Shown here piece by piece: positions 28,524-36,954 of a stretch of 64,000 nucleotides of DNA; positions within the stretch are counted from its first letter, which is position 1, and each line of letters opens with the position of its first letter. The notes under the pieces are model-generated. The model made no database searches. It worked only from the letters and a program-made list of their open reading frames with translations, and was not told where the DNA came from. Source of the DNA: Winogradskyella aurantia (lineage in GTDB: Bacteria; Bacteroidota; Bacteroidia; Flavobacteriales; Flavobacteriaceae). The translations under genes were made by a program, and so were the position numbers. The stretch is from assembly GCF_002266855.1 (NCBI RefSeq), contig NZ_NGJN01000006.1:202451-266450 (forward strand). Reading direction: 5' to 3'.

Positions 28524-29158
28524 TGGTGACACCTAAATTAAAAATACGTCTTTCCATTGCTCTGATTTGGTTATTTACAGTCTCAGGTATCGTAGGTATT
28601 TTATCAGAGACGTATCGCGATTGGTTTTTAGCGTTAACACCGCTAAACCTAATGCTCACCTTTTTAATTTTATTGTGGAATATAAGAGACTTCAAAAGAA
28701 AGTATATCCTCGCTTTTGCCATCCCTTTTATTTTGGGCTTTACAACAGAGGCTCTTGGTGTTAACTACGGATTGATTTTTGGCAACTACACTTATGGTGA
28801 AAACTTAGGCTATAAAATTATGGGAGTACCCATTATGATTTGTTTTAATTGGGCTTTGCTCACTGCAGTTACTGCTGATATATCAAAGCGTATTGCAAAG
28901 CACAGTGCTATAAGTGCTATTATTGGTGGTGGTTTAATGACTATATTAGACGTTTTATTAGAAATTTCTGCGCCAAAATTTGATTTTTGGGAGTTTGAGA
29001 ATGGTATAGTACCTCTGCAAAATTATTTAGGATGGTTCATTACGGCTTTTGTGGCACATTTGGGCTATCAATATTTTAAGGTAAAAACGAACCTAACTGT
29101 TTCTTGGCATGTACTAATTTCTATTGCTGTGTTTTTTACAGTGTTTATTTTCTTTTAA
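28523..29158 (+). CDS. cruF: Carotenoid 1,2-hydratase-like membrane protein (CruF family)
   Basis: A 211-residue integral membrane protein with about seven hydrophobic helices, of the PF04240/DUF422 carotenoid biosynthesis family. CruF adds water across the 1',2' double bond of the acyclic psi end. Conserved-looking segments are TEALGVNYGLIFGNYTYG, GVPIMICFNWALL and LDVLLEISAPKFDFW. It starts at GTG 28523, overlapping the crtD stop by one base, and abuts crtY without a gap. Its presence points to hydroxylated psi-end carotenoids such as saproxanthin or myxol (family knowledge). Confidence 0.85.
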   Translation: MVTPKLKIRLSIALIWLFTVSGIVGILSETYRDWFLALTPLNLMLTFLILLWNIRDFKRKYILAFAIPFILGFTTEALGVNYGLIFGNYTYGENLGYKIMGVPIMICFNWALLTAVTADISKRIAKHSAISAIIGGGLMTILDVLLEISAPKFDFWEFENGIVPLQNYLGWFITAFVAHLGYQYFKVKTNLTVSWHVLISIAVFFTVFIFF

Positions 29159-30298
29159 ATGATAAAAGCAGACTATATCATATTGGGAGCCGGTGCTTCA
29201 GGATTGTTATTAGCATATCGAATGGCAAATGACGCTTTCTTTGACGGTATGTCAATCATAATTTTAGATAAGGAAGAGGATAAAGGTAATGATAGAACAT
29301 GGTGCTACTGGGAGGAGGGCACAGGTGAATGGGATGATATTCTACATAAGACGTGGAGTAAAATTTACTTTGGGAGTAAATGGTTCTCGAGCGAAATACC
29401 CTTAAAGTCCTATAGCTATAAAATGATTAGAAGTGAGAGCTTTTACCAAAGGCTTTGGAAGACCATAAATTCAAAATCAAATATACATTTTCATAAAGCT
29501 GAAGTTTCAGCTATTGAAAATTTAGAAAGCAGCGTTCAGATTCAATCCAATGATGGTGTGTTTGAAGGAAAAAAGGTATTTAATAGCTTAATGTTGAACG
29601 ATGAATTGAATCGCCAACAGAAGTACCCTGTATTGCAGCAGCATTTTGTGGGTTGGTTTATCAAAACAAAAACACCTTATTTTGATGCTGATGTGGCGAC
29701 ATTTATGGATTTTGACATTCCACAAAAAGGTAATACACGCTTTATGTATATATTACCGACAAGTAAAACCGAAGCCTTATTTGAATACACCTTGTTTTCA
29801 AAGCAACTACTGCCTAAAAGTGAATATGAAAATGCCATTAAGGTCTATTTAGATGAAAAGGGAATTATAGATTATACCATCGAAGAGAAAGAGTATGGAT
29901 CTATACCAATGACATCCTACAAATTTCATAAGCATAATTCAAAGAATCTTCTTCATATAGGAACAGCTGGTGGCTGGACAAAGGCAAGCACAGGCTATAC
30001 GTTTAGAAATACTACTAAAAAAACAAAATCTTTAATTGAGTATTTGAAAAGTGGTTCAGATTTAAGTGGTTTTGAAAGTAAATCGAGATTTTGGTTTTAT
30101 GATATGCTAATGCTTGATGTACTTGCTGAAAATAATGATATGGGATCGCGTCTATTTTCAAGTTTATTCAAGAAGTCAAAGCTCAAAACCATATTCCGTT
30201 TTTTAGATGAAGAGTCTAATTTTGCAGAAGAAGTAAGTATTATGGCCTCGGTTCCTTCTGGAAAGTTTATAAAGGCACTGTTCAATAGAATGTATTAA
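29159..30298 (+). CDS. crtY: Lycopene cyclase
   Basis: A FAD/NAD(P)-dependent lycopene beta-cyclase of 379 residues. The N-terminal motif DYIILGAGASGLLLAYRM binds the cofactor, followed by the family's RTWCYWEEG. Mid-protein GSIPMTSYKF and HIGTAGGWTKASTGYTF are also typical of CrtY. It is the last gene of crtD-cruF-crtY, directly following the cruF stop. Whether it cyclises one or both lycopene ends decides between monocyclic (myxol/saproxanthin) and bicyclic (zeaxanthin) products; this cannot be read from the sequence. Confidence 0.9.
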   Translation: MIKADYIILGAGASGLLLAYRMANDAFFDGMSIIILDKEEDKGNDRTWCYWEEGTGEWDDILHKTWSKIYFGSKWFSSEIPLKSYSYKMIRSESFYQRLWKTINSKSNIHFHKAEVSAIENLESSVQIQSNDGVFEGKKVFNSLMLNDELNRQQKYPVLQQHFVGWFIKTKTPYFDADVATFMDFDIPQKGNTRFMYILPTSKTEALFEYTLFSKQLLPKSEYENAIKVYLDEKGIIDYTIEEKEYGSIPMTSYKFHKHNSKNLLHIGTAGGWTKASTGYTFRNTTKKTKSLIEYLKSGSDLSGFESKSRFWFYDMLMLDVLAENNDMGSRLFSSLFKKSKLKTIFRFLDEESNFAEEVSIMASVPSGKFIKALFNRMY

Positions 30299-30531
30299 TC
30301 TTGGTAGACCTGACCGCGATGCGGTTTTAAGGCATCCCGAATAGGAATCATTTCAGATTCCCAAACAACTAAAAACGCAATGCTGTGCATATCACTGTAA
30401 ATTTCGGTGCCAGTTAAGGTTATGTTCAGGTTGTTATTTTTGATGTAGTCTTGAAGATGTGTTAAGTGATGCTCAGCAGTTTTTTTACTTGTAGGACCTC
30501 TGAAGTCCCAAATAAGTTTAAGTTGTCGCAT
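30295..30531 (-). CDS. Small conserved-looking protein of unknown function
   Basis: A 78-residue soluble protein, RQLKLIWDFRGPTS at the start and a fairly hydrophobic core. I recall similar short proteins in flavobacteria but no function. It is downstream of and overlaps the SRPBCC gene by 14 bases on the same strand, which suggests co-translation. It converges with crtY (4-base overlap). Confidence 0.7.
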   Translation of the reverse strand: MRQLKLIWDFRGPTSKKTAEHHLTHLQDYIKNNNLNITLTGTEIYSDMHSIAFLVVWESEMIPIRDALKPHRGQVYQD

Positions 30532-30979
30532 AATTTACCGAAGTTCCGTGTTCCACAAAGTTTTTGAAATTAGTCATATACTTAAGAGACTGCTTTTTAA
30601 AAGCATTTGGCATAAAAAATAACATGGCACGCATAAAAAAGGTAGTTGGTTGGAATTCACTCTTTGATATCCACTCGGTTTGAGATTCTCCAATACTTTG
30701 AAAATAATTCTGTTGAATATTGTGAATGCCTTTAGTACTATAAGTAAGATATAATTTTTTTGGGAGCTCATTTTTTGTAACAGTTTCTATCAGTTCCATT
30801 TTTCGGTTTCCAAAGTCATATTTCAATTTCATTTTTGCACCAAATTCTCCCGGTGTACCTGAAATATGCTCTACCGAAATCAAACCCTCTTGCCAATGCT
30901 TCATATTATCAACCGAGTTGATTTTCTTTGTAACTTCGACAATAGGTTTGTCAACCACAATTTTAGTTGTGTATTTCAT
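30518..30979 (-). CDS. SRPBCC (START/Bet v1-like) protein
   Basis: A 153-residue protein of the SRPBCC ligand-binding superfamily. It shows the polyketide-cyclase-like opening VDKPIVEVTKKINSVDNMKHWQEGL, then GEFGAKMKLKYDF, and a long C-terminal helix. Such proteins bind hydrophobic ligands; the ligand here is unknown. It overlaps the 78-residue gene by 14 bases. Confidence 0.8.
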   Translation of the reverse strand: MKYTTKIVVDKPIVEVTKKINSVDNMKHWQEGLISVEHISGTPGEFGAKMKLKYDFGNRKMELIETVTKNELPKKLYLTYSTKGIHNIQQNYFQSIGESQTEWISKSEFQPTTFFMRAMLFFMPNAFKKQSLKYMTNFKNFVEHGTSVNYATT

Positions 30980-31533
30980 AATTGATTTTAGTTGTAGGAC
31001 TAAGATAAGAAACCGTTTGAAACTTTATGTAATTTTATTTACTGATGTCATGGAGGTAGCTACCTTTAAATTTCTAATAGACTGTTTAAAATGGTTTTCA
31101 ACTAAATTAAAGATTTCCCAACGGATTTGTTGTGTTTATGGTAACCTATGATTCACATTTTGAGCCTACAGCTTTTCCCCTTGAACTATTATGGTATAAG
31201 GTAGTATTTTTCACATGGTCGATGCCTTTTTTGTTTTCCGATGCGACTACAAATGCATAGTTGATATTATTTCATAAATAAAGCTTGTAATAAGAATCCC
31301 TAGATATTGAATCCTCCTTATTTGAGCCTCTGCAAAGTAGACAAAATCTGTTATGCAGTTATAAGTTTGTAAGAGCATTGCAATATTTCAGATAAATAAA
31401 TGTTAGAAAACTAAAAATGAATAACTTTTGAATAATTGAAAAAGCCCAATTACAAACATTTTAAATGTGGTTATTTATATTATTTTTGCTGTGCTTCAGA
31501 ACAAGATGTGTTAAAATTAAACTGAAATATTAG
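30980..31533. other. Gene-poor 554-base spacer
   Basis: AT-rich divergent spacer between the SRPBCC gene and the SurA-like operon. Short open frames here lack family features. TATTTTTG at 31481-31488 is a possible -7 for the downstream operon, but no clean -33 was seen. No RNA gene or repeat was recognised. Confidence 0.5.
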
Positions 31534-33483
31534 ATGATGAAGATTCATAATTTTATACTTTTAGTAATAGCTTTTTTTACAATTAACTTCTGCACTGCAC
31601 AAAGTAATGAGGAGATATTGATGCGTGTAGATGATGTACCCATCGAAGCATCAGAATTTTTAAGGGTTTACAACAAAAATCTTGACTTGGTTAAGGACGA
31701 AAGCCAAAAAGATATCGATACGTATCTTCAGCTTTTTGTTGAATATCAACTCAAGTTACAGGAGGCGAAACGACTAAAGTTAGATGAGGATGCTATGTAT
31801 AAAAGAGAGTTTCAGCGTTATAAAAAGCAGTTGACCAAAAACTACCTGAGTGAAAATAAAGTTACCGAGACCCTCGTAAAAGAAGCCTACGAAAGAAGCG
31901 GAATAGATATTAATGCATCTCATGTCCTAGTGCGTCTTGATGAGACATCAAAAGACACGATTAATGCGTACAACGATGTCCTAGCCCTTAGGAACCGTAT
32001 ATTGGAAGAGGGTTTTGAAGAGGTTAAAAAGGATGTACATGACGGCAAGTCCATATTTCTAGAGGATTTGGGCTACTTTTCTGCATTTAAAATGGTGTAT
32101 GATTTTGAAACAGCTGCCTACAATACCCCTGTAGGACAGATATCCATGCCCTTTAGAACTCAATTTGGTTACCATGCTGTTCTTGTAAAGGATAAACGAC
32201 CATCTCGAGGTACTATAACGGCAGCCCACATTATGATTGCCTTGAAGCAGAAGGATTCTACTGTAGTTCCAGAACAGAGAATACAGGAAATTTACACAAA
32301 ACTTAAGCAAGGTGACAGCTTTGAGTCGCTTGCCAAACAGTTTTCAGACGATAAAAGCTCGGCTAGAAATGGTGGTGCATTAGCGCCTTTTAAAAGTGGT
32401 CAACTCAATTCGGTGGCCTTTGAAGACCAGGCGTTTTCCTTAAGAAATAATGGAGATGTTAGCGAGCCCTTTAAAACAGATTATGGATGGCATATCGTAA
32501 AGCGTATTAAATTAGAGCCATTAAAGGATTTTAAAGAATTAAAGCCCTCTTTAGAAAATAGGGTAAAAAGAGATTCGCGCTCTAAATTGATAAATACGGC
32601 AATGGTAGATGAGTTAAAGAGACGTTATGATATCATCTATGAAAATGGGTGTAAGAAGTATTTCAATTCTATCATAACAGATGAATTCTTTAAGAATAGC
32701 TGGAAAATGCCAGACTCTATCGATAAAGATAAAATGATATTTAAAATAAATAATAGAACATTTACGTATGGGCAATTTGGTGGATTCCTTACAGCAGCAC
32801 AACGCAAATATTTCAATAAGGAGATACCTGTAAAAATAATTGTTGATAATGCATATGACGACTTCTTCGAAAAATCTATCCTCAAGTTCAGGGAGGATAA
32901 TCTTGAGTTGGAAAACGAGGAATTTGCCAATATCTTAAAAGAATATAGAGACGGACTATTATTGTTTGATTTAATGGAAAAGGAAATATGGAACAAAGCC
33001 TCTAAGGATACCTTAGGTCTTAAAGCCTATTACGAAAAAAACAAGTCTAACTACCGGTGGGATAAACGGGTTGATATGGTTATGGCAAGCTCTTCCAAAA
33101 AAGAAATAGTTATAAAGGCCAAAAAGATGATGGAAAAACTTAAACCTGAAGATGAAATTTCCAAAGCACTGAATACTGATGAAGTTCAAAATATCATATT
33201 TACAAAGGGTATCTATACAATCAATGATTCTAAATTGCCAGCTGATTTGAACTTTGTGGAGGGCATTTCAAAGGTCTATAATCATAACGAGGCTTTTCAT
33301 GTTCTTGATGTAAAAGAAATACTTTCAGAAGATATAAAAACATTTGAAGAGGCTCGAGGAAGCGTCATTAACGATTACCAAACAGAATTAGAGACAGAAT
33401 GGCTTGATGGACTTAAATCTAGGTTTAGTGTTGAGATAAAACAGGATGTTTTAAATAGGATTAAGACTCAAGTAAAAGGATAA
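31534..33483 (+). CDS. SurA-like peptidylprolyl isomerase with two parvulin domains
   Basis: A 649-residue periplasmic foldase/chaperone. A signal peptide (about 1-22) is followed by a SurA_N-like helical region and two parvulin-type rotamase domains (about 125-220 and about 225-335). Parvulin landmarks are NASHVLVRLD, PVGQISMPFRTQFGYHAVLV, TAAHIMIALK and SEPFKTDYGWHIVK. The remaining C-terminal 300 residues are helical with no recognised domain. It is the first of three SurA-like genes in tandem (6-base gap to the next). A role in outer-membrane protein maturation is expected from the family. Confidence 0.9.
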   Translation: MMKIHNFILLVIAFFTINFCTAQSNEEILMRVDDVPIEASEFLRVYNKNLDLVKDESQKDIDTYLQLFVEYQLKLQEAKRLKLDEDAMYKREFQRYKKQLTKNYLSENKVTETLVKEAYERSGIDINASHVLVRLDETSKDTINAYNDVLALRNRILEEGFEEVKKDVHDGKSIFLEDLGYFSAFKMVYDFETAAYNTPVGQISMPFRTQFGYHAVLVKDKRPSRGTITAAHIMIALKQKDSTVVPEQRIQEIYTKLKQGDSFESLAKQFSDDKSSARNGGALAPFKSGQLNSVAFEDQAFSLRNNGDVSEPFKTDYGWHIVKRIKLEPLKDFKELKPSLENRVKRDSRSKLINTAMVDELKRRYDIIYENGCKKYFNSIITDEFFKNSWKMPDSIDKDKMIFKINNRTFTYGQFGGFLTAAQRKYFNKEIPVKIIVDNAYDDFFEKSILKFREDNLELENEEFANILKEYRDGLLLFDLMEKEIWNKASKDTLGLKAYYEKNKSNYRWDKRVDMVMASSSKKEIVIKAKKMMEKLKPEDEISKALNTDEVQNIIFTKGIYTINDSKLPADLNFVEGISKVYNHNEAFHVLDVKEILSEDIKTFEEARGSVINDYQTELETEWLDGLKSRFSVEIKQDVLNRIKTQVKG

Positions 33484-33488
33484 CATAA

Positions 33489-34343
33489 GTGACAAGGAAG
33501 TTTGTTTTAATACTGGCACTCACACTTATTTTTTTTGGATGTGATATTTTCAAAAAAACAGAGGAGGAAGATGTCATTGCTAGGGTCAATGAGTCTTATC
33601 TGTACAAAGAAGATATTAAAGACCTCGTTCCAGAAGGAACCTCTGCAGAAGACAGTACTTTTTTGGTCAGTTCTTATATAAATCGCTGGGCTACTCAATT
33701 GTTGTTGTTGGATGGTGCATTACAAAACCTTCCAGAGAAAAATCAAAACGATTATTTAAAATTAGTTGAGCAATATAAAAATGACCTCTACACCAAAGCC
33801 TATCTCGATATCTTAGTTAAAAAAGCAATTGATACCGTTGTCAATAAAGAGGACGCCCAAAGGTTTTATGACGCCAATAAGGAATCGTTTAAACTAAATG
33901 ATGACCTTATACAATTTAGGTATATTAATTTGCCCTTAAACCCAATTAATTTAGACACAATACAGAACCGGTTTAGGCGTTTTGAGCCGAAGGATCAAAG
34001 GTATCTAGATTCAATCTCAGTACAATTTAAATCATACTTATTAAATGATTCCATTTGGGTTAAGCTGAACCAAGTCGTTGAGAAGCTACCAGTAATAACG
34101 TCAGAGAATAAGAATCAACTGTTAAAAAAATCTAATTTCTTAAAGATCAAAGACTCAATAAACTTATATTTGATGCAAGTGAACGATGTTCGATCACAAA
34201 ACGATTACGCCCCTTTAGAATACGTAAATTCCTCAATTAAGCAAATTGTAATCAATAAGCGAAAATTAGAGCTTATTAAGCAACTAGAAAACGACATAAC
34301 TAAAGATGCAATTAAAAACAAGCAATTTGAAATCTACAAATAA
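33489..34343 (+). CDS. SurA-like lipoprotein without an obvious isomerase domain
   Basis: A 284-residue predicted lipoprotein, lipobox ILALTLIFFGC with the cysteine at 18. The rest is helical and resembles the SurA/PpiC chaperone N-domain (VIARVNESYLYKEDI, LVSSYINRWATQLLLL). No HxxxR/FGYH parvulin signature is visible, so enzymatic isomerase activity is doubtful and a chaperone role is more likely. It begins at GTG and lies in the middle of the three-gene SurA-like cluster. It overlaps the next gene by 38 bases. Confidence 0.8.
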   Translation: MTRKFVLILALTLIFFGCDIFKKTEEEDVIARVNESYLYKEDIKDLVPEGTSAEDSTFLVSSYINRWATQLLLLDGALQNLPEKNQNDYLKLVEQYKNDLYTKAYLDILVKKAIDTVVNKEDAQRFYDANKESFKLNDDLIQFRYINLPLNPINLDTIQNRFRRFEPKDQRYLDSISVQFKSYLLNDSIWVKLNQVVEKLPVITSENKNQLLKKSNFLKIKDSINLYLMQVNDVRSQNDYAPLEYVNSSIKQIVINKRKLELIKQLENDITKDAIKNKQFEIYK

Positions 34344-35745
34344 AACATTTACAGTAGCGCTATTAGTCTTCTTTGGAAGTTTAGGAGCTCAAGAAATTAT
34401 TCAAGATGCAACACCTGAAGTTAAAGTTAAGGACTCGGTAGTTAATTCAACCAGGGTAAAGGTAGAGGGTGTCGCAGCCGTAGTTGGAGATTTTATAATT
34501 CTCGAGTCCGATTTAGACCGCGAGATTGCCCAATTGGAGGCCCAGGGTGCAGATTTAGAGGGTGTCACCCGTTGCGAACTTTTTGGAAGGCTCCTAGAAA
34601 GTAAACTATATGCTCACCAGGCCATTCAAGATAGCGTACTTGTCAATGAACTATACATTCAATCTTTAGTAGAACAACAAATTCAAGGTATTTTGGGTCA
34701 GACTAAAGGTGATATGGAAGGACTACTGAAGTTCTATAAAAAAGATTCTGAAGAAGCCTTAAGGGAGGAGATGTATGAAATTAACAAAAATGCCTATCTA
34801 GCAAAGGAAATGCAGGATAAGGTAATAAATGAAATCGAGGTTACGCCTGAAGAAGTGCGTACATTTTTTAATGAAATACCAGAGGATGAACGACCAACTT
34901 TCGGAACGGAATTGAAGTTAGCCCAGATTGTTGTGATTCCGGAAGTAACCCAAGAAGCAAAACAAGCCGTTATTGATAAACTCAATGGATTTAAAAAAGA
35001 TATTGAGGAAAATGGTTCTAGTTTCACTACCAAGGTGCTATTTTACACGGAAGATACAGCGTCAAAGCCAACAGGTGGAAAATATACGCTCAATAGAAAG
35101 CGTCCGAGAATGGTTAAGGAATTTAGGGATGTGGCGTTTTCGCTTCAAGAGGGTGAGATTTCAGATCCTTTTGAAACTGATTTTGGGTTTCACATTATAC
35201 TACTAGAAAAAATACGAGGTCAGGAGTATGACGTAAGGCATATACTTATTCGACCAGACCTAACCCAGGAAGCTATACAAAAGGCAAAGGATGAAATTGA
35301 AAAAGTCCGGAAGATGCTTGTTGAAGGAGAAGTAACTTTTGCAGAGGCGGCGAGGGAATTTAGTGATGAAAAGGAAACCAAATTCGAAGGAGGGCAGCTT
35401 ACCAATCCTATTACCCAAGACTTTAATTTTGAACTCACCAAAATGGAGCCTGAATTATATGCCCAGATTCAAGACCTAAAAGATGGCGAAATTAGCCCGA
35501 TTTATCAAGACGAGGACAGAATAAACAGAATAAAGTTCAAGATTTTGACCGTAACAGATCGTATAGACGATCACAAAGCAGACTTTGCGAAGGACTATCT
35601 TAAAATCAAGGAATTGGCACTTCAGGATAAGCAAATTAAAGCCATTGAAAAATGGCAAAAGGAAACCATCATTGATACCTATGTTAAAGTAAATGGTGAG
35701 TATAGAGATTGTGAATTTCAAAGTAACTGGCTAAAAAACCAATAA
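34306..35745 (+). CDS. surA: SurA-like peptidylprolyl isomerase
   Basis: A 479-residue periplasmic SurA-type protein. It has a signal peptide ending SLGAQ, a SurA_N chaperone region (about 45-185) and two parvulin domains (about 205-305 and about 305-415). The landmarks are LKLAQIVVIPE, EISDPFETDFGFHIILLE and VRHILIRPD. Overall layout and length match E. coli SurA (428 residues) best of the three genes. The start codon lies 38 bases inside the preceding gene; translational coupling is likely. The MoxR ATPase gene follows after 3 bases. Confidence 0.85.
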   Translation: MQLKTSNLKSTNKTFTVALLVFFGSLGAQEIIQDATPEVKVKDSVVNSTRVKVEGVAAVVGDFIILESDLDREIAQLEAQGADLEGVTRCELFGRLLESKLYAHQAIQDSVLVNELYIQSLVEQQIQGILGQTKGDMEGLLKFYKKDSEEALREEMYEINKNAYLAKEMQDKVINEIEVTPEEVRTFFNEIPEDERPTFGTELKLAQIVVIPEVTQEAKQAVIDKLNGFKKDIEENGSSFTTKVLFYTEDTASKPTGGKYTLNRKRPRMVKEFRDVAFSLQEGEISDPFETDFGFHIILLEKIRGQEYDVRHILIRPDLTQEAIQKAKDEIEKVRKMLVEGEVTFAEAAREFSDEKETKFEGGQLTNPITQDFNFELTKMEPELYAQIQDLKDGEISPIYQDEDRINRIKFKILTVTDRIDDHKADFAKDYLKIKELALQDKQIKAIEKWQKETIIDTYVKVNGEYRDCEFQSNWLKNQ

Positions 35746-35748
35746 TGT

Positions 35749-36702
35749 ATGTCTGATGTGTCCCTAATTGAAAACTTTGTCAGGAAATATGATGCGCTAA
35801 AAAAGGAAATAGCCAAGGTTATTATAGGGCAGGACGAGGTGATTGACCAAATATTAATATCTATCTTTTCAGGAGGTCATTCCCTATTAATCGGTGTTCC
35901 CGGTCTGGCTAAAACCTTAATGGTAAATACAATAGCTCAGACTCTGGGGTTAGATTTTAAGCGAATTCAGTTTACACCAGATTTAATGCCCAGTGACATA
36001 CTTGGGAGTGAGATTTTAGATGAAAATCGTCATTTTAAATTCATTAAAGGGCCCATTTTTGCTAATATTATCCTGGCTGATGAGATTAATAGAACACCTC
36101 CAAAAACTCAGGCAGCATTGTTAGAAGCTATGCAAGAGCGCGCTGTTACAGTGGCGGGACATCAATATAAATTAAATCTACCTTATTTCGTGTTGGCAAC
36201 TCAAAATCCTATAGAGCAAGAAGGGACTTATCCTTTACCAGAGGCTCAGTTAGACCGTTTTATGTTTGCAATTCGTCTGGAGTATCCTTCTTTTCAGGAA
36301 GAGGTAGACGTTGTTAAAACGACCACTACAGACATTCAATCATCTGTTGATGCTTTGTTTACAGGACAAGAAATCATTGATTTTCAAAATGTAATACGTC
36401 GTATCCCTGTGGCAGACAATGTAGTAGAGTATGCTGTTGCCCTTGTCGGAAAAACAAGGCCTAATGCTGATACGGCAGCAGAAATCGTTAAGGAATTTGT
36501 CGATTGGGGCGCAGGTCCAAGAGCTTCACAAAATTTAATCTTAGCTGCAAAAACTCACGCAGCAACAACAGGTAAGTTCTCACCAGATATAGAAAACATT
36601 CAAGCCATAGCAACGGGAATTCTAAGACACAGGATTATTAAAAACTACAAGGCGGAAGCTGAGGGTGTTACAGATGAACAAATTATTAAAAGTTTATTTT
36701 AG
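35749..36702 (+). CDS. MoxR-family AAA+ ATPase
   Basis: A 317-residue cytoplasmic AAA+ chaperone ATPase. The Walker A is the MoxR-typical GVPGLAKT (residues 49-56), Walker B is IILADEINR, and ATQNPIEQEGTYPLPEAQLDRF contains sensor 1 and the arginine region. The C-terminal lid ends GILRHRIIKNYKAEAEG. MoxR proteins usually lie beside DUF58 and von Willebrand-factor genes; here none follows in the window, and it instead ends the SurA-like operon (3-base gap). Confidence 0.94.
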   Translation: MSDVSLIENFVRKYDALKKEIAKVIIGQDEVIDQILISIFSGGHSLLIGVPGLAKTLMVNTIAQTLGLDFKRIQFTPDLMPSDILGSEILDENRHFKFIKGPIFANIILADEINRTPPKTQAALLEAMQERAVTVAGHQYKLNLPYFVLATQNPIEQEGTYPLPEAQLDRFMFAIRLEYPSFQEEVDVVKTTTTDIQSSVDALFTGQEIIDFQNVIRRIPVADNVVEYAVALVGKTRPNADTAAEIVKEFVDWGAGPRASQNLILAAKTHAATTGKFSPDIENIQAIATGILRHRIIKNYKAEAEGVTDEQIIKSLF

Positions 36703-36954
36703 TCTTTTATCTCAAGGATTAATAGCTATAATCTACGTTTAACAAAAACCAATTAATCTAAACCAGATTATTTATTAAATAATTAGCTTTTTGCTATAAT
36801 CGTTGTTAGTTTTTAAAATTATCAAGATATTTTCAGTATAAAATTCATTTATTTTCAATGAAAATTGAAATCCATTAAAGATTTTTAAAAACCTTTTAAA
36901 ATTCGTAATTTTGTGCTGCTTAAAAACAAATTATCAACCTTTTAAATATTCTTT

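Noticed and set aside
30918..31151. 77-codon plus-strand open frame in the spacer
   Set aside because: It overlaps the SRPBCC gene start on the opposite strand, has no signal peptide or family match, and composition is like noncoding AT-rich sequence.
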